A stretch of DNA of 64,000 nt, from positions 13,221,001-13,285,000 of the forward strand of contig JAUIMM010000534.1 of the NCBI GenBank assembly GCA_031769625.1, in the 5' to 3' direction. A model generated the notes under the pieces. It had not been told where the DNA came from. It saw only the letters and a list, made by a program, of their open reading frames with translations, and made no database searches. A program made the translations under genes and the position numbers. Source of the stretch: Taudactylus pleione. Taxonomy: Eukaryota > Chordata > Amphibia > Anura > Myobatrachidae. Of the stretch, positions 31,377 to 43,979 are shown piece by piece (the stretch's first letter is position 1; every line of letters begins with the position of its first letter).

Positions 31377-34300
31377 TAATTTCCCTCTTATGTAACATCA
31401 ACCATGTTATAAATCTTTTATTATCTACAAAAAGACATACCTACCAATGTAGACATGTTATAACACTAATGATCACATAAAACAAAACAGCACCTGTGAT
31501 AAACTCCAAGGTACTCCATTGTTTACGAGCCATTTATCTGAGTTTACACTATTGACAACAATACGATATCTCCTGCTCTTTACCCTAACCTTTGTCCATT
31601 ATAAATTAAAGATCCAAGGATGAATGCACATCTCTAATGGTTAGGGGTCTGTGCAGGACCCATTCTGCATATGTGCAAAACAGGTCCTGTGATCTTGCTT
31701 GCAGACCCCTCAAGCCATAGCATGATTGACATGCTGTGGCATTTGGGGGGGTGAAGCAGGGACATGCCTGGTCACCATTCCCTGAAACGGGGGCATGTCA
31801 CTTACATTTTCCGGGATAGACGAGGCCAGTGTCTGCGTTGGTGGATGCAGATTTCTGGCCCCTTGCCTGACCAGGCACCGCTCAGGCTGTGGGAAGCTTC
31901 AGTTGCCCCATTCCTTTTGGTCGTTGAAAAACCAGCTACTTCTATAATGGTTGTCCTACAATGAATAAAAATCTTAGAAAGGTACAACTTTCATTAAGGT
32001 TGGCTGTTTTTGAAGCGCAGTGACTTTGTCACAAACTGGGCTAACAAAACTAGTTTATGCACCAAGGGTGCCACTCCATGGCAGTAGATCACTCAGCAGT
32101 TTCCAGCTTCAAGAAGCTCTTAGGTAGTTGTTTCCCTTCATCTTGAGAAGGTACCACCCGGACATGTGGGCTGTCATCTTGCCTAGAGTCAGCTGATGTT
32201 CAGGTCCATATCTCCAGAACATGACTACTGTATCTAATCTACAGCCAAGGTGCCCTATTTAAATATTCCCCTGTTCACCTCTCATTGCTGGCATAACTTC
32301 TGATGATTCCTGCCTGATGCTCCTGACTGCAGATTACATAGTTTCTCTCTACAGCTTGACTTCTATCTGCTATTGTCAAAGTTTGGTATCAGCACATCCC
32401 TACTATGTTCTGCCTCCTCCTCTGTGTTTACCGGCAGTGAACTGGGTAAATTATATTGCATCTGCACTACCCATTTTACTATAGCGCAATCCTGTTCCAG
32501 TCTGTAGTGGTGCACTATAGATCCTACCTTGTTCCTGTTATTTCTACTTAGCTAGTGCTCACTAACACACCTGCAATTCACACTGCTCAAATATCAAGTA
32601 TCACCATTCCATCTCAACAGGTGCTCACCAGCACCACCTGCAGTTCGCACTGATCAAGCAACAAGTATTCCTAAACCTGAGTATTCTACATCCTGAAGCA
32701 TCGACAGTCTTCTAGACACTATGCCTACTCCTGAGTAGTGTATTCTACTACTTAGCCATCCGCTCACCCGTGCTACATCCTGAAGTGCCCACCAATCTTC
32801 TAAGCAATATTCCTACTTCTGTGTTTTACACTTATATTCCTATTGAACAGTATGAAGAGAAACCTGATCAGACCTCCCAATTTTCTCCATATACCCTCCG
32901 ACCCTAATCATACCTTGGTCCCTGTTATGGAACCAAACAAAGCACAGATCTTTTTTTTTCATAGGACCAAATTAATCCCACACCAGTAATAGCTTATATA
33001 TTCTTTTCTTTATTTCTCATGTGGGATTCTATCTCATAATTAATGTAGGTATCACTGTCTCATATCTTCACAATCAAATGTGGCCATTCCTGGACTGTGA
33101 TAATCCTTTCCTTATACCTTTACGGTTAGATCTTTCATGAGGTGCTGCCACCGCCCCTACCAGTAATATATCACAAAGAACAAAAGGAGAAGAAAGTTGG
33201 ATATTGTATGTGGTGCACAATAAGAATCCTACTTATGATAATTATTTGAAATAATTGTTTTAAATTAAAAGTTAATAAATCTCTATTGATAAATTTTTTA
33301 AATATTGTTCAGTTCATTTAGGGCAAAATATTTATTAAAATGATAGAATAATTAAGTGCAATAAAGATATAAAAGTGTATTAAAAACTAGTTTCATGTAC
33401 CGTTGATCTGTTATATATTTTATTGTTCCCTTAACATGTGTCAGTATATTGATGCTCCCAGCATTACAACTAGTGACTAAGTTGCAAGTATACTATAACT
33501 ATCTTGCTATTACACTGTTAATAGTGCTCAGTAACATGAATCCATCTAATTCACAAACAGCCACCTACTCTGAACACTGCTTAATATAATAAATAAGTCC
33601 AGTCTTATTTTCAATACATAAATGTTACCAGATACAGAGTAGCTTGCAGTGGATTTGTGACAGTGTTTCAATCTGGTGTATTATGGATAGTACAGATATC
33701 TATACTTGTTCTCTGACACTGTTATTTGATAATGGGATATAATATCTGATATATTTTATCCTGGAAGGTATTTGTATTTGTCCCTTTTAGTGTTTTCTTA
33801 TTAATATTAGTCGTTATATTAAACTCTGAGACACGTATATGTCAATTGCTTAGCCACTAAGTAGTTTTGTTTCTGCCAAATGTATAATGTCTGCATTCCA
33901 TTACTTTGCAACTATGACTTGTCTATTGCTATTTTAAGTAGGAGTTGGCGCTCACAGGATAATGCCTCCCCACCAATGAAGGAGGAGGGGGAGTTGAATA
34001 AGGTATTCCACTAGCTGCTGGCTCGAGGAGGTGTCCCAGCCTCCTTAGCATAAGTAGTTTCATATTAAGGAGGTAGAGCAAGTGCTCTGTGGTAACAAGG
34101 ATGCATTCTACTAAATTGTGTAGTGTTTAAGATAAGTTCAATTGAATGTAGATATGTGAGCTGATTATGTGGGTCTTTATTGTTTTGGCAATAACTGTAG
34201 AAAGGTTGATTGTCCTATAAGTGCAGACTGTGGTGATGTCCCGAATAGAAAGTCCAAAACAATTATTCTTACATGTCCAGTGTCCACTTAAGTGTCCACT

Positions 34301-35430
34301 GGTAGGCAATAACTGTGGGCAGGGTGTACTTAAATACTGTATAATTGTCTCTGATATATGAGATATGAGATGATGTAATTTCTCCTCTGTGTGTTCTCAC
34401 AGTGTCTCTGAATCACAGCCCATGTGTACCTTGGGGATTAATAAGTGTAGTATCAGGGTGGATGCGGACACTAGTATGCCGATGTTGAATAAATAAAAGG
34501 TTACTCACCAAAAAAGCCAATTCTGGTCCTCTGGTCCCACTGGTCTGCACACCGGTGTGGTAATTGCATGCAAGTGTGAGGGCTGTATGGATAAGCAAGA
34601 CAACTAGGAGTCTAATAGAAAATGATGGCTTACATTTATTAAATAAAATAACATAAAGAACATGTAGTATGGAAGCTACAGTACTGGAGGTAATGGGTTA
34701 AAAATTCTATATGAATCAATAGGGTAAGTCCAGTGATTGTCTATAGCTATAACAAAAAAATAATAAAGAATGCTAAGATGTATTGAAGTGTGCTGTATCA
34801 AATATAATGCATCATACTATATCACACGTATACTTAGATCTAAAGCCCCGCTCTCCCTACTGATAACTCCGCCAGCGTCTGCACATACTGTCTTATAAAG
34901 CGGTGCTTCCAGCATAGAGGGCCGTGCAATCAGTCACTATATTAGTGTAACTGTGAGCGGATTCAAGTGTAAGTTCAATCTCCTTTACACTCAATACACT
35001 CGTCTATGCATTGTAATGTACATAGTTCCATCACAATCTTTTACATATATAGACACATTGAAGTGGGTGGAATGCTAATGATCAGCGGTATTGTTGGAAA
35101 CGCCAACGTGTGTTTCGCATGCAATAAAGCTGTAACCTCATTTTGGCTAATACTTTGCACTGTCTCATTATTTCAGGTATTATTAGTTTGGTCCTATCAT
35201 TGTATAGTTTCATCAAATTAAAGCTGGCTTCATAGTTATTATTAGTAATGAAAATAGTATGATTAAATACTTTTCTAAAAAAGCAAATCTGAATTTAAGA
35301 TAAGATTAAGAGCATAATGTATAAAACTAAAAGGTACTGCATATACAATATAAAAATAGCTGAACACAAATCAGTTTTCTTTCTGAAATTCTGATTATCT
35401 ACCATGAAAGACAGTTGTATTAGGGTTACA
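31377..35430. other. unassigned sequence
   Basis: About 4 kb without a recognisable gene or delimited element. The pyrimidine-rich stretch 32300-32900, with TTTAAATATTCCCC upstream near 32258, might be an old LTR/leader region, but no TG…CA ends or primer-binding site could be identified. Confidence 0.3.
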
Positions 35431-35434
35431 TATA

Positions 35435-35757
35435 CATGCCTCCCAACTTTTCAACCCGTGGAGGAAAGACACTTGTGTGCACCACAGATGCACGCCTGGA
35501 AATAGGGCATGGCCTATCAGCAAGGGAGCATGGTCTCGATGGAAATGTGGAACTCATGAACCATGCCCCCATTTTCATCATGCCGGGGGCTTGCCCAGCA
35601 CTCCAGCTGGACAGCCCCCCAATCTCTTCCAGAGCCAGCAAAGTATAAATGGATGTTGCGCACACCTATCACCGCTGCTCAGCTATGCAGAGCAGCGGTG
35701 TGAGAGTGTCCTCCTCCAAACAGGTCTGTCCTGCTGAAATCGGGACAGTTGGTAGGG
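35435..35757. mobile_element. MITE with CATGCCTCCCAAC-type ends
   Basis: The left end CATGCCTCCCAACTTTTCAA pairs with the right end GGGACAGTTGGTAGGGATG (reverse complement CATCCCTACCAACTGTCCC). CATATAC lies close to both edges, so the exact duplication is ambiguous. The interior carries a CACCGCTGCTC…GAGCAGCGGTG hairpin at 35671-35700. Confidence 0.65.
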
Positions 35758-35778
35758 ATGCATATACAGCCCATAAAG

Positions 35779-35928
35779 TAGGGGTATTCAACATGCAGGC
35801 CTTCAGCTTTTGGGAATCTATGCATCACAATATGTCCTTCTACAGTTTGCCTATTAGAGCATGTTTAAATGGTGGTAGAGTATGCTGGGATGCACAGCAG
35901 CTAGAGTGCCACATGGTGAATACCCCTG
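35779..35928. mobile_element. hAT-type MITE, 150 bp
   Basis: Ends TAGGGGTATTCAACATG and (reverse complement) CAGGGGTATTCACCATG. Flanking octamers CCATAAAG and CCATATAC agree at six of eight positions, consistent with a decayed 8-bp duplication. Confidence 0.75.
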
Positions 35929-35936
35929 CCATATAC

Positions 35937-37666
35937 AGTTAGTATTAGTTCCGTGGTAAACAGAGTTCCATCCTTGGAATAAGAACTGTTAAAAATTAAA
36001 ATATAATGATGCCTTCAGAAAGCCTCAGGAAATATTAACATGTTGCACAGTTCTTTTACATGATAGTGTCTCTGAGGGTACGTTCAGGCAGCCACAAAAG
36101 AATTAAAAGGCTACATGCTTTCTTTGAATATAATGGTGTCTTTAAACTTCTACTCAATTCATTCAAATAATAAAAGTGCACAGGGTGATAAAACTATGTA
36201 TAATCCATGGGTTCAGATCAAAAAAAGATTACCAGGCAAGAAGTTACTATAATATGCACAAAGAATGTATCATCAGTGTATATTAATATATAAATATATC
36301 ATTGTTAAGTTCAGTCATATCGACATTGCAGTTAGCTACTCTGTATAACTTGAAAGTTCCTATATTATCATTTATGTAGACTCACTTATTTCATCACCCT
36401 CTTTTATCAGAAGAAAAAAAGAAAGTAGTGCTTTTATATACCGTTAGTAGTGGACATTATGCTCCTGTTGCCACTTTATGTTATATTCAGTTTACCTTTG
36501 TTTCTGTTGAAAGCTGCAATGCATTAACACCTTATATCAAACTATTGACATCATTAATACATTTATTTGCTAAAATATTAGATATATACAGTTCTGTTCT
36601 CCAACATTGGACTGCAAAATTTACATGATTTTTGCTGTTTTTAAAAGCATTTTAGAATTTTTTTTTTTTTTACAAAAAAACCAAATGCAAAACCAAAACA
36701 TGAAGATGAATCCAGATACAAATCACTGGGTCAGCGCACATCTATCTTTTATATATATAGTATATATTTAGTTGTATTGACATGCTGACCCTATGGCCTC
36801 ACCTCCTGTCAAGTGGCCACATATTTTTATTTTTTATCCCACTGGATCTTGGGGTATTGGGGATTCCCTCTTACCATCAGTAACCACCTGTTACTGACTC
36901 CACCCACTGCATCATTGGCATGTAACATCGCAGCTACCACCAAAATCCTTCTCCGGCACTTGGAACCGCTTATATCCACCCAGGCTCCTGGAACCGCCTC
37001 TGCTGTGCATGAGTAGATAAGCTACACCCATACCTCCTGATTTGTGTTTCCTGGTCCCTCAACACAGTCCAGGTCCTGCTCAATAGCTGGCAGAGGACTT
37101 GAGCTTGGAGACACTGGGCTCAATCCAGAACAGCCAGAGAACAGAATAATTTTTGGTGCAATTTTGTTGTCGCAGGATACAGATGCAGTCGCCTTAAAGG
37201 CAAGATGTTTATTGCTCAAAAAGTCTTCAAAAAGACTCTTCCCCTTAGGAGTATCACAGCATACAGATATTAAAGCAGTTCAATCCTTCTAAAGGTCCAA
37301 AAAGATAACACAATATCATAGGGGGTCTAGGCTGCATTTCAAAGAAAAATCTTGTTCACTCAACACCAACCCTCCACTGCTAGGCTAGGGCAATTACCAT
37401 ATTACTTCCTATATCAAGATGGCAATTCCTGAAAAATACTCTTGAACCACACCCCTATAAGTGCATTGTCTATACATTTAAACATATTACCCCAATTTCA
37501 CAAGTGCGCACAGTGCTTTAAGTACAACATTGTAAAATACATAATTACCTATACATTTACAGTACATGGTGCCCTGTGCCTACATTGTCCCTTTAAATAT
37601 GGCACTGCGGCACAAAGGTCAACCAATTCATGAAATTAATAAAGCTTTGTTTGCTTTACTACTCAG
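35937..37666. other. unassigned; one hAT-end remnant
   Basis: AAACCAAAACATGAAGATGA…CAGCGCACATCTATC (about 36680-36750) looks like a worn hAT 3' end in reverse. The minus strand has GAGCAATAAACATCTTG near 37215, a possible polyadenylation signal of a retroelement, without other support. Nothing else is recognised. Confidence 0.3.
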
Positions 37667-37890
37667 ACCCAGGGCCTGATTCAGAGATGCACGTTATTGC
37701 AGCCACAACTGCAATATTCCACCATCGGCACACCATCACAATCACCATTGACCCTTGCACCAGCCTATGGTTGGTGCAGTGTCACCTTCTCAACTCCACC
37801 TTATTAAGGCATCTGTGGCTCCGGCTCTGCATTTGGGATTGCAGCCACGTTCACCAACACACCTGAGACACTCCTATAATGTGCATGAAA
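37667..37890 (+). mobile_element. GGGCCTGATTCAGAGATG-family element, right end undefined
   Basis: Starts CAGGGCCTGATTCAGAGATG and shares CCTTGCACCAGCCTATGG and the following TTGGTGCAGTGTC with 31036-31376. The palindromic core TTGCACCAGCCTATGGTTGG plus TGCAG can fold. No TSD was found. Confidence 0.5.
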
Positions 37891-38799
37891 AAGCCTTATT
37901 TTGCACACACTTCATGCCACCTCCCAGACACCACCCAGGGATGTCCATGGTTTTAAAACAAAAAAAAAGTGCAAAAAAAAAAGAGTGAACTGTTTGTCTA
38001 CTGACAAGTATTCTATAAACAGTGTGAATACAATGAAATTTAATACAACGTATATAAGATGACATATGGTAAAAATGTACCGCAGCACAATAATATGTAC
38101 ATACAACCTGAGTGTTATCCTGAATATAATATTCATTTCAAGAATTGACTGTCAGAATGTAGCAAGTTATTTATATATCTAACTTAAAATCCCATCATGT
38201 TGTTGGGATGCAGACAGGTGTCACCACAATGCTTTACTGAAGAAATGGCGGAGAGATAAATAATCCTTCTGCAGCTTAGAGCAGTCCCGCTGTTTAAAAG
38301 ACAATATTCACAGTATGATGTCCACGGGATACAGTTAATGTTATGTCAGGGAGTCTATACTCCACCTCCTGCAGCTATGTGCAGTTCTGATGGTATGGAA
38401 GTCTACATTACCAGTGAGACCCTACACAGGCAATGAGCAGCAGTGACCTACAGTACTGTACAGTTGGTGGTCAAGTACCTATCTATATGCATAGTCTCAG
38501 TCACCTTATGCAACACTGTAGGGACCCAAAAGCCAGATGTCTCACTGGTGGGCAGAGTAGGTCAATCCTTCAGCTGGGGTGGATGTATAGCTGTGTGGCT
38601 GAAAGTGCTCACTGAAAGTGTAAGTAAACAGGTGTCTGTCTGTGAATGCACTCTCCACCGAGTTGAGAGTGAAGAGCTACAGTGTTGAAAAATAAATTTA
38701 CTGTCCTCTTAAATTTCTAGACCCACGGTCAACAAATGCTGGGTTCAGGACTGGCAACTAGAGTTGAGTCAGTAACAATCACTCAGATTAAAACCATAC
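37891..38799. other. unassigned sequence
   Basis: No recognisable gene or delimited element. Confidence 0.3.
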
Positions 38800-38802
38800 A
38801 CA

Positions 38803-39294
38803 GGGCCTAATTCAGACCCACTCGCGAGCGCAGGACGCTAGCAAGTGGGTCGATGGTGCCCTAATGCGCATGCGCGAGACCCGGTGAGTGACGGGGTAGC
38901 CGTTGCTCGGGGTCTCGCACCAAAGGGGGTGTGCTGTCGATGGTGACTGACAGCACACCCCCTTTGGTGGGCGTGGCTTCTAGACGGAGGCGTTCCCATG
39001 GGAACGCCTACTGTCTGGGTTTGGCCCCACTGACATCAGTAGTGATGTCAGTGGGAGTGATTTTGGCTCTGATAGAGCCAAAATTACTCCAGGGCTTGCG
39101 GCAGCTAGACCCTACCACAGGGTCTCATTGCAAGCCCAATGGACCATCGCGACCATCATCATGGACGCTCGCATAAGCTGTGGGTGGTAACCCACAGCTA
39201 TGCGAGCGTCCAAGAGGCCACTCCAAGTTGAGGTAGGAGGGCTCTGATTCAGAGCGAGCGCTCTGGTCAGAGCGTCCGGCTCTGAATGAGGCCC
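38803..39294 (+). mobile_element. hairpin-chain element, copy D (3-bp TSD ACA)
   Basis: 492 bp between GGGCCTAATTCAG and CTGAATGAGGCCC, flanked by ACA on both sides (38800-38802, 39295-39297). The interior is a run of consecutive hairpins, the same order as in 49883-50431: GACCCACTCGC…GTGGGTC, GGGGGTGTGCTGTC…GACAGCACACCCCC, GGAGGCGTTCCC…GGGAACGCC, CACTGACATCA…TGATGTCAGTG, ATTTTGGCTC…GAGCCAAAAT, GGACGCTCGCATA…TATGCGAGCGTCC. No protein is encoded. Confidence 0.9.
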
Positions 39295-39297
39295 ACA

Positions 39298-39552
39298 GTT
39301 AGAGTGATAGCGTTTGGATAGCGTTACTCTTTCTCCATCTCAATGCCCATGGTTTTGCCTCACCGTTTCTAATGCCAGTGCCACTGTACACAATAGTGGA
39401 CTCTGCATACAATCAGGGAAATGTATGCACTGTTAAGGATTTCAGGACTTATTGTGCATGCGCTGGAGCAAATTATCAATAAATAATAATTAAATACTGT
39501 AGAACCATTTTTAAAATACATTTAAAACATCAAGGTCCTTTTACCACCATAT
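39298..39552. other. spacer before PLE-A coding
   Basis: Probably the 5' untranslated part of PLE-A; no distinct signal is seen. Confidence 0.3.
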
Positions 39553-41992
39553 ATGGATCACCCTGAGTATAATGAAAAAGATTTAAGTCTTAAAAAGATG
39601 CTAGAAAGGTATGAAAGAGAGATCATAGAGGGTAAAATAAATATCAGAGACAAGAGTGATTATGAATGAGGTGAGAAGAGGACATATAACATGAATCATA
39701 GGAAATGTGACACTGTAAAGATTAATACAAAGGAGAGAAGAAGTTGGAGCTTCTCAGGTAGGAGACTACTTAGTTGGGACCATCAGATTGTTAGAAGGAA
39801 ACATGTTGTTTCAGGAAGGAAACATTATAACAGGGACAACTTTAACCCTAATCATACTAATTGGGAATCAGTTAAAAAGAATAAAAAGAATAAACCAGAA
39901 TGGAAGCAGTACTATCATCCAGATAGGGAACATCAAAGGATTTATAATCATCACCCCACAGGACATCACACTAATAAGTCCTCCTTTATCACAAATTATG
40001 GTACTTCTAATTCCCCTAAATGTGCTTATGGTATTGGTTCTAATTCATCAAAGGACACTGATATACTAAATCGTAAAGATATCCAGTATACCTCACAATT
40101 AGATGCTAGACCAAAAACGAGTACGATAAAGGTGAAATCTATATTGGACAATAGTCCATCAAACACTCAGGCTCAAACTTTTTTAGAAGAGGATTGGAGG
40201 ACCGATCATCCTCCCCAATTAACACAAAGAAACAGTTACCAAGTTTTATCTGTAGAAACACCCATTCTGAGGAAAGAGAGGACGGACTAAGAGACGTAAA
40301 AAGAAACACAAAGTTTCAAAATTAATTAGGACCAACACCAGTGTTATCTTCAATTTATCCTCGAAAATTTTAACTGGTGATGAGATTCGTATTTTAAATA
40401 GGGGACTAAAATTTCCCTAGCATGTGACCCTGATTTCTTTTCATTGATTTGAATAGGAATTATCAGAACTTTGAAACTCAAATCTAAACATAGTAAAAAT
40501 TAATTAGGAGGAAGTATTTTAGATGATGGGTATCAGGAATTTTGGAAACTTTATAGAATTTACTTAATGAAAATACTCTAGGTGATATCCTTTACAAGGT
40601 TGGTCCTCAAACGAGGAAACTAGTAAAGTGTATGACATCAATGATAAATGTAGACAAAGAATCTTCAAAAGGAATTCACAATTTCTCCACACTCAAGTTA
40701 AGTTAGAAAGACTTTAAAACACTTCAAGAATCTCTGAAAGAATCTGAAGAGGAGATTTAGAAACAGAGATAATTTAACTACAGTATGAATGAATGGAGAG
40801 CTTTAAAAGCTATTTCTGCGACCCATCCATTATTATCAAACCTGCTGATAAGGGTGGAGGGATCATTATTCAGGATATTAAGGATTACTTGATAGAAGCA
40901 CATAGACAGTTGGGGGATAGAACGCTCTACCTTACAGAGTGACCCCACTCTTTTGGGTCAAAAGGAACTCAATAATTTGCTGGATTAAGCATTATGTGTA
41001 GGGGTGATAGTGAGGGAGGAGAGAGCCTGTCACCGAAGCACCCTATTATACATAAAACACTTATCACTCCTATTGGGAAACCTATTTTCTCTGGTATTGG
41101 GTCCCTTACTTCTTTTCTTTAACAATTTGTGAATTTCTTTTTACAACCATATGCTGTGATACTTCAAGGATAAGAATCACTTTCTAAACCTAATTAAAGA
41201 TATTAAATGGAAAAATACTTATTGTTTTGTCACATGTGATATACAAGCTCTATATTCCAACATTCCACATATACAAGGCATAAAAACAGCAGAAACAACT
41301 TTATTATGTGATGGGGAGATATCAGGACACCAGAGGAAATTAATTTCGGATTCTATTCAATTTATAGTTTTGCATAATTACTTTCTTTTAATCATGTATT
41401 CTATTTGCAGATTCTTGGTATGGCCATGGGCATGAGATTTGCGCCAACCGTTGCTATTCTGTACATGGGCACATTTGGAGAGGTCCATTTGTGGGGGAGT
41501 GGGCTTGGTGATGTTCTCATGTTTATGGTCGTTATATTGATGATTTATTTTTTTATTTGGGATGGGGATGAAGACTCTTTATTAAGTTGTATTGCACAAT
41601 TGAATTCTAAAAAAAATTATTTTACTTTCACTTATTATTCTCGCAGATCAAGCATCTCCTTCCTTGATATCACCTTCTATATTGAGAAAGATACCATTCA
41701 GGCTAAGACATACAGAAAGGAGGTGGATACATATAATTTACTCCATTTTAATAGTCTATAATATAAACCATGGATGTTTAATATCCCTGAAGGTCAATTA
41801 AGAAGGGTACACCATAACTGTACAAACTATGAAACCTTTGAGAGCATCAAATCTATTATAATCATTTAGGAAATATAAATATCCAGATTCTATGATGGCT
41901 TCTGCATTAGATAAATCCAGATCCCTTAAAATAGAATATTTGTTGATTAAGAGATCTGGAGAACTTAATATGCCTGAAGATCCAACATACTG

Positions 41993-42034
<42 letters not shown>

Positions 42035-42362
42035 GTAATAGCTTTCTCCCTATCTTAATGACGGATAACGTTCTGAGGGATACTACTCCTCAAAAATTAT
42101 CTGTTGAATTTTGAAAAACAAACAACTTAAGAGACTCATTGGCACCTAGCTATTTTAAAAGGCCATTTGGCAATGTTACTAAGACTATTGGTATAGACAG
42201 CTGGCTATGAAAACAACTGATAGGTAGATTCAAATGTGGATGGTCCACATGTAATACATTTACCTTTATTACAAATAAATCCAACACATTCTCATCGACT
42301 CTGATGGGTGAATCATTCCCCATTAAAAGTTTTATTAATTGTAATAGCTCCTATGTGGTATA
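39553..42362 (+). pseudogene. PLE-A: Penelope-like element protein, interrupted
   Basis: The reading starts at ATG 39553 (MDHPEYNEKDLSLKKML). It meets one stop (TGA 39667-39669) and then stays open to 40288 through a charged N-terminal region rich in Asn, Lys and His. Later pieces, in several frames, carry KPADKGGGII-like sequence near 40840, PIIHKTL (about 41040), ALYSNIPH (about 41250), ILGMAMGMRFAPTVAILYMG, YGRYIDDLFF (about 41530, after a frameshift) and SISFLDITFYIEKD. A (TA)n expansion lies inside the coding region at 41996-42031. The last readable block, NCNSSYVVY, stops at a MITE insertion at 42363, and the GIY-YIG part resumes at 45209. Function when intact would be RT plus nuclease. 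Confidence 0.82.
41996..42031. repeat. (TA)n microsatellite inside PLE-A coding
   Basis: TA run between the PLE blocks ending MPEDPTYCI and beginning CNSFLPILMTD. It replaces a few codons of the expected sequence. Confidence 0.9.
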
Positions 42363-42573
42363 CAGATGTGTCCTCTTGCATTTTGCTGTGTACACAGCAA
42401 ATCGTGCCATGCATGGTGCGAGGTGTGAGTCTGCAAACAGATATATGCACACTGCTCGCACCCGCAAGTCCATAGGATTGCATTGTTCGATCACAGTGCT
42501 GCAGGTTATCGCATGATGCAATGCAAGCGCACATTTGTGGCATGATCGGCAAGGATGTTAGAGGATGCATCTG
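42363..42573. mobile_element. MITE with TA target duplication, inserted in PLE-A
   Basis: Ends CAGATGTGTCCTCTTGCAT and (reverse complement) CAGATGCATCCTCTAACAT with TA on both sides (42361-42362, 42574-42575). If the element and one TA are ignored, the PLE reading YVVYLLEC is continuous into the next block, which confirms the limits. The TA duplication fits Tc1/mariner-like or IS630-related families. Confidence 0.85.
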
Positions 42574-42694
42574 TATCTCTTGGAGGAAAATGAAAAAGCA
42601 GGTGGTGCTGCTATATGTGCAATAAAATCAAAAATATAAAATTCTAAATAGACATTTAATTGTAATAGAATACACATAGTAAGTGCTTCTGGGA

Positions 42695-42698
<4 letters not shown>

Positions 42699-42733
<35 letters not shown>

Positions 42734-42736
42734 TAT
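42699..42736. repeat. (TA)n microsatellite within PLE-B 3' region
   Basis: TA run followed by ACACATACACAC, adjoining the 42586-42694 terminal repeat. Confidence 0.9.
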
Positions 42737-42991
42737 ACACATACACACATACACACTCCTAGAAATAGAGTGCTTGTAACAATGATGATAATACAATAAT
42801 CTCTCGAGTAGAAACAATGAGTGTTCTATATGGCTTGATTAAAGTAGAAATATAATTTATTCCTTAAATTTAAAAATATATATGTACATTTGCTGATGTG
42901 CACATAAAAATGACACATACAACAAGATAAATATACAAATGACAGTAAAAAAATGAATTAAGGGGTCTCTTGATATCAAGCGACAAACTCA

Positions 42992-43520
42992 GGCCCTGAA
43001 TCAGAGCTGGACGCTCTGACAGAGCGCTCGCTCTGAATCAGGGCCGGCCTTCTGTTTGTTTAGAGCGGCCTCCTGGCCGCTCGCATAGCTGTGGGTGACC
43101 ACCCACAGCTATAGCGAGCGGCCAGGAAGATGGTCGCAATGGTCAAGACCATCATGACCATCAGGCTTGCGACGATACCCTTGTTGTAGGGTCTTGTTGC
43201 CGCAAGCCCCAGAGAGCTTTCGGCTCAATCAGAGCCGAAAGCTCTCCCACTGACATCACTTGTAATGTCAGTGGGGCCGGCCCCAGATGGTAGGCGTTCC
43301 CATGGGAATGCCTCCATCTGGGCAGCCACACCCCCAGCCTGCCCACCAACATCGACAGCATGCCCCCTTTGGTACGAGACCCGGAGCGACGGTTTGCCCA
43401 TCGCTATCCGGGTCTCGCGCATGCTCACGACAGACCGGCTCCATCATGCGCATGCGCACTGGGCCACCATCGACTAGCTTGTGAGTGCATAGTGCTCACG
43501 AGCGGGTCTGAATCAGACTG
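42992..43520 (-). mobile_element. hairpin-chain element, copy E (3-bp TSD TCA), reverse orientation
   Basis: Left end GGCCCTGAATCAGAGC, right end in reverse complement CAGTCTGATTCAGACCCGC. TCA is duplicated (42989-42991, 43521-43523). It contains the same hairpins as the other copies in reverse order: ATAGCTGTGGGTGACC…GGTGACCACCCACAGCTAT, CTTTCGGCTC…GAGCCGAAAG, CACTGACATCA…GATGTCAGTG, AGGCGTTCCC…GGGAATGCCT. Inserted in PLE-B. Confidence 0.85.
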
Positions 43521-43831
43521 TCAGGCCAATGGACAAATGTTTCTAATTCCATATAGAATCTCTGTATAATAGCAGCAATCTCGGTCCAAATGACAATAGC
43601 AAGTATAGTACCAACAGTCACTGGCCTATAGGTGTATATCCGGAATATTGTCCAGCTAATTAATTAGTTACCAGACTCAGTAGAAGCGTCCACAGCCTAA
43701 GGTGTATGCAGAATTCCTGCACTGGCGTGCTGACGTGACGATACGAATGGAGGCTGGAAGATAGAAGAAATTATGCCGGTCCGGAGATAAATCCAAAAGG
43801 TTCCAAGTGCTGTATATGGTATGGTGGGGGA

Positions 43832-43877
43832 GCTAAATGCATTTCGCTGTGGTAGAACCCACAGCTTCCTAAGTAGC
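43832..43877 (-). ncRNA. hammerhead-like motif of PLE-B
   Basis: On the minus strand: GCTA, box CTTAGGA, A, a 7-bp stem GCTGTGG/CCACAGC with a 6-nt loop, GAAA, TGCATT, then TAGC which pairs with the initial GCTA (stem I). One box position (G5) is changed, so activity is uncertain. It lies 3' of the RT coding, as in the other PLEs. Confidence 0.5.
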
Positions 43878-43979
43878 ATACTATCTATTATCGAGCTTGT
43901 TCTAATGTAATATATTTTTTTAAAAGCTTGGAGTTAGAAAGTTTTAAATTTTTTGCTCTTTTAATTATTTGTTATTTTG

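Noticed and set aside
32250..32900. LTR and leader of a retrovirus-like element
   Set aside because: A TTTAAATA box is visible, but there is no TG…CA pair, second LTR copy, primer-binding site or gag/pol sequence.
35040..35130. TTGGAAACGCCAACGTG…TTTCGCATGC as a further hammerhead-like site
   Set aside because: No CTGANGA-like box and no stem II could be placed on either strand.
37540..37640. exon or promoter with CCTTTAAATATGGC
   Set aside because: A TATA-like string alone in AT-rich DNA; no splice-consistent coding sequence follows.
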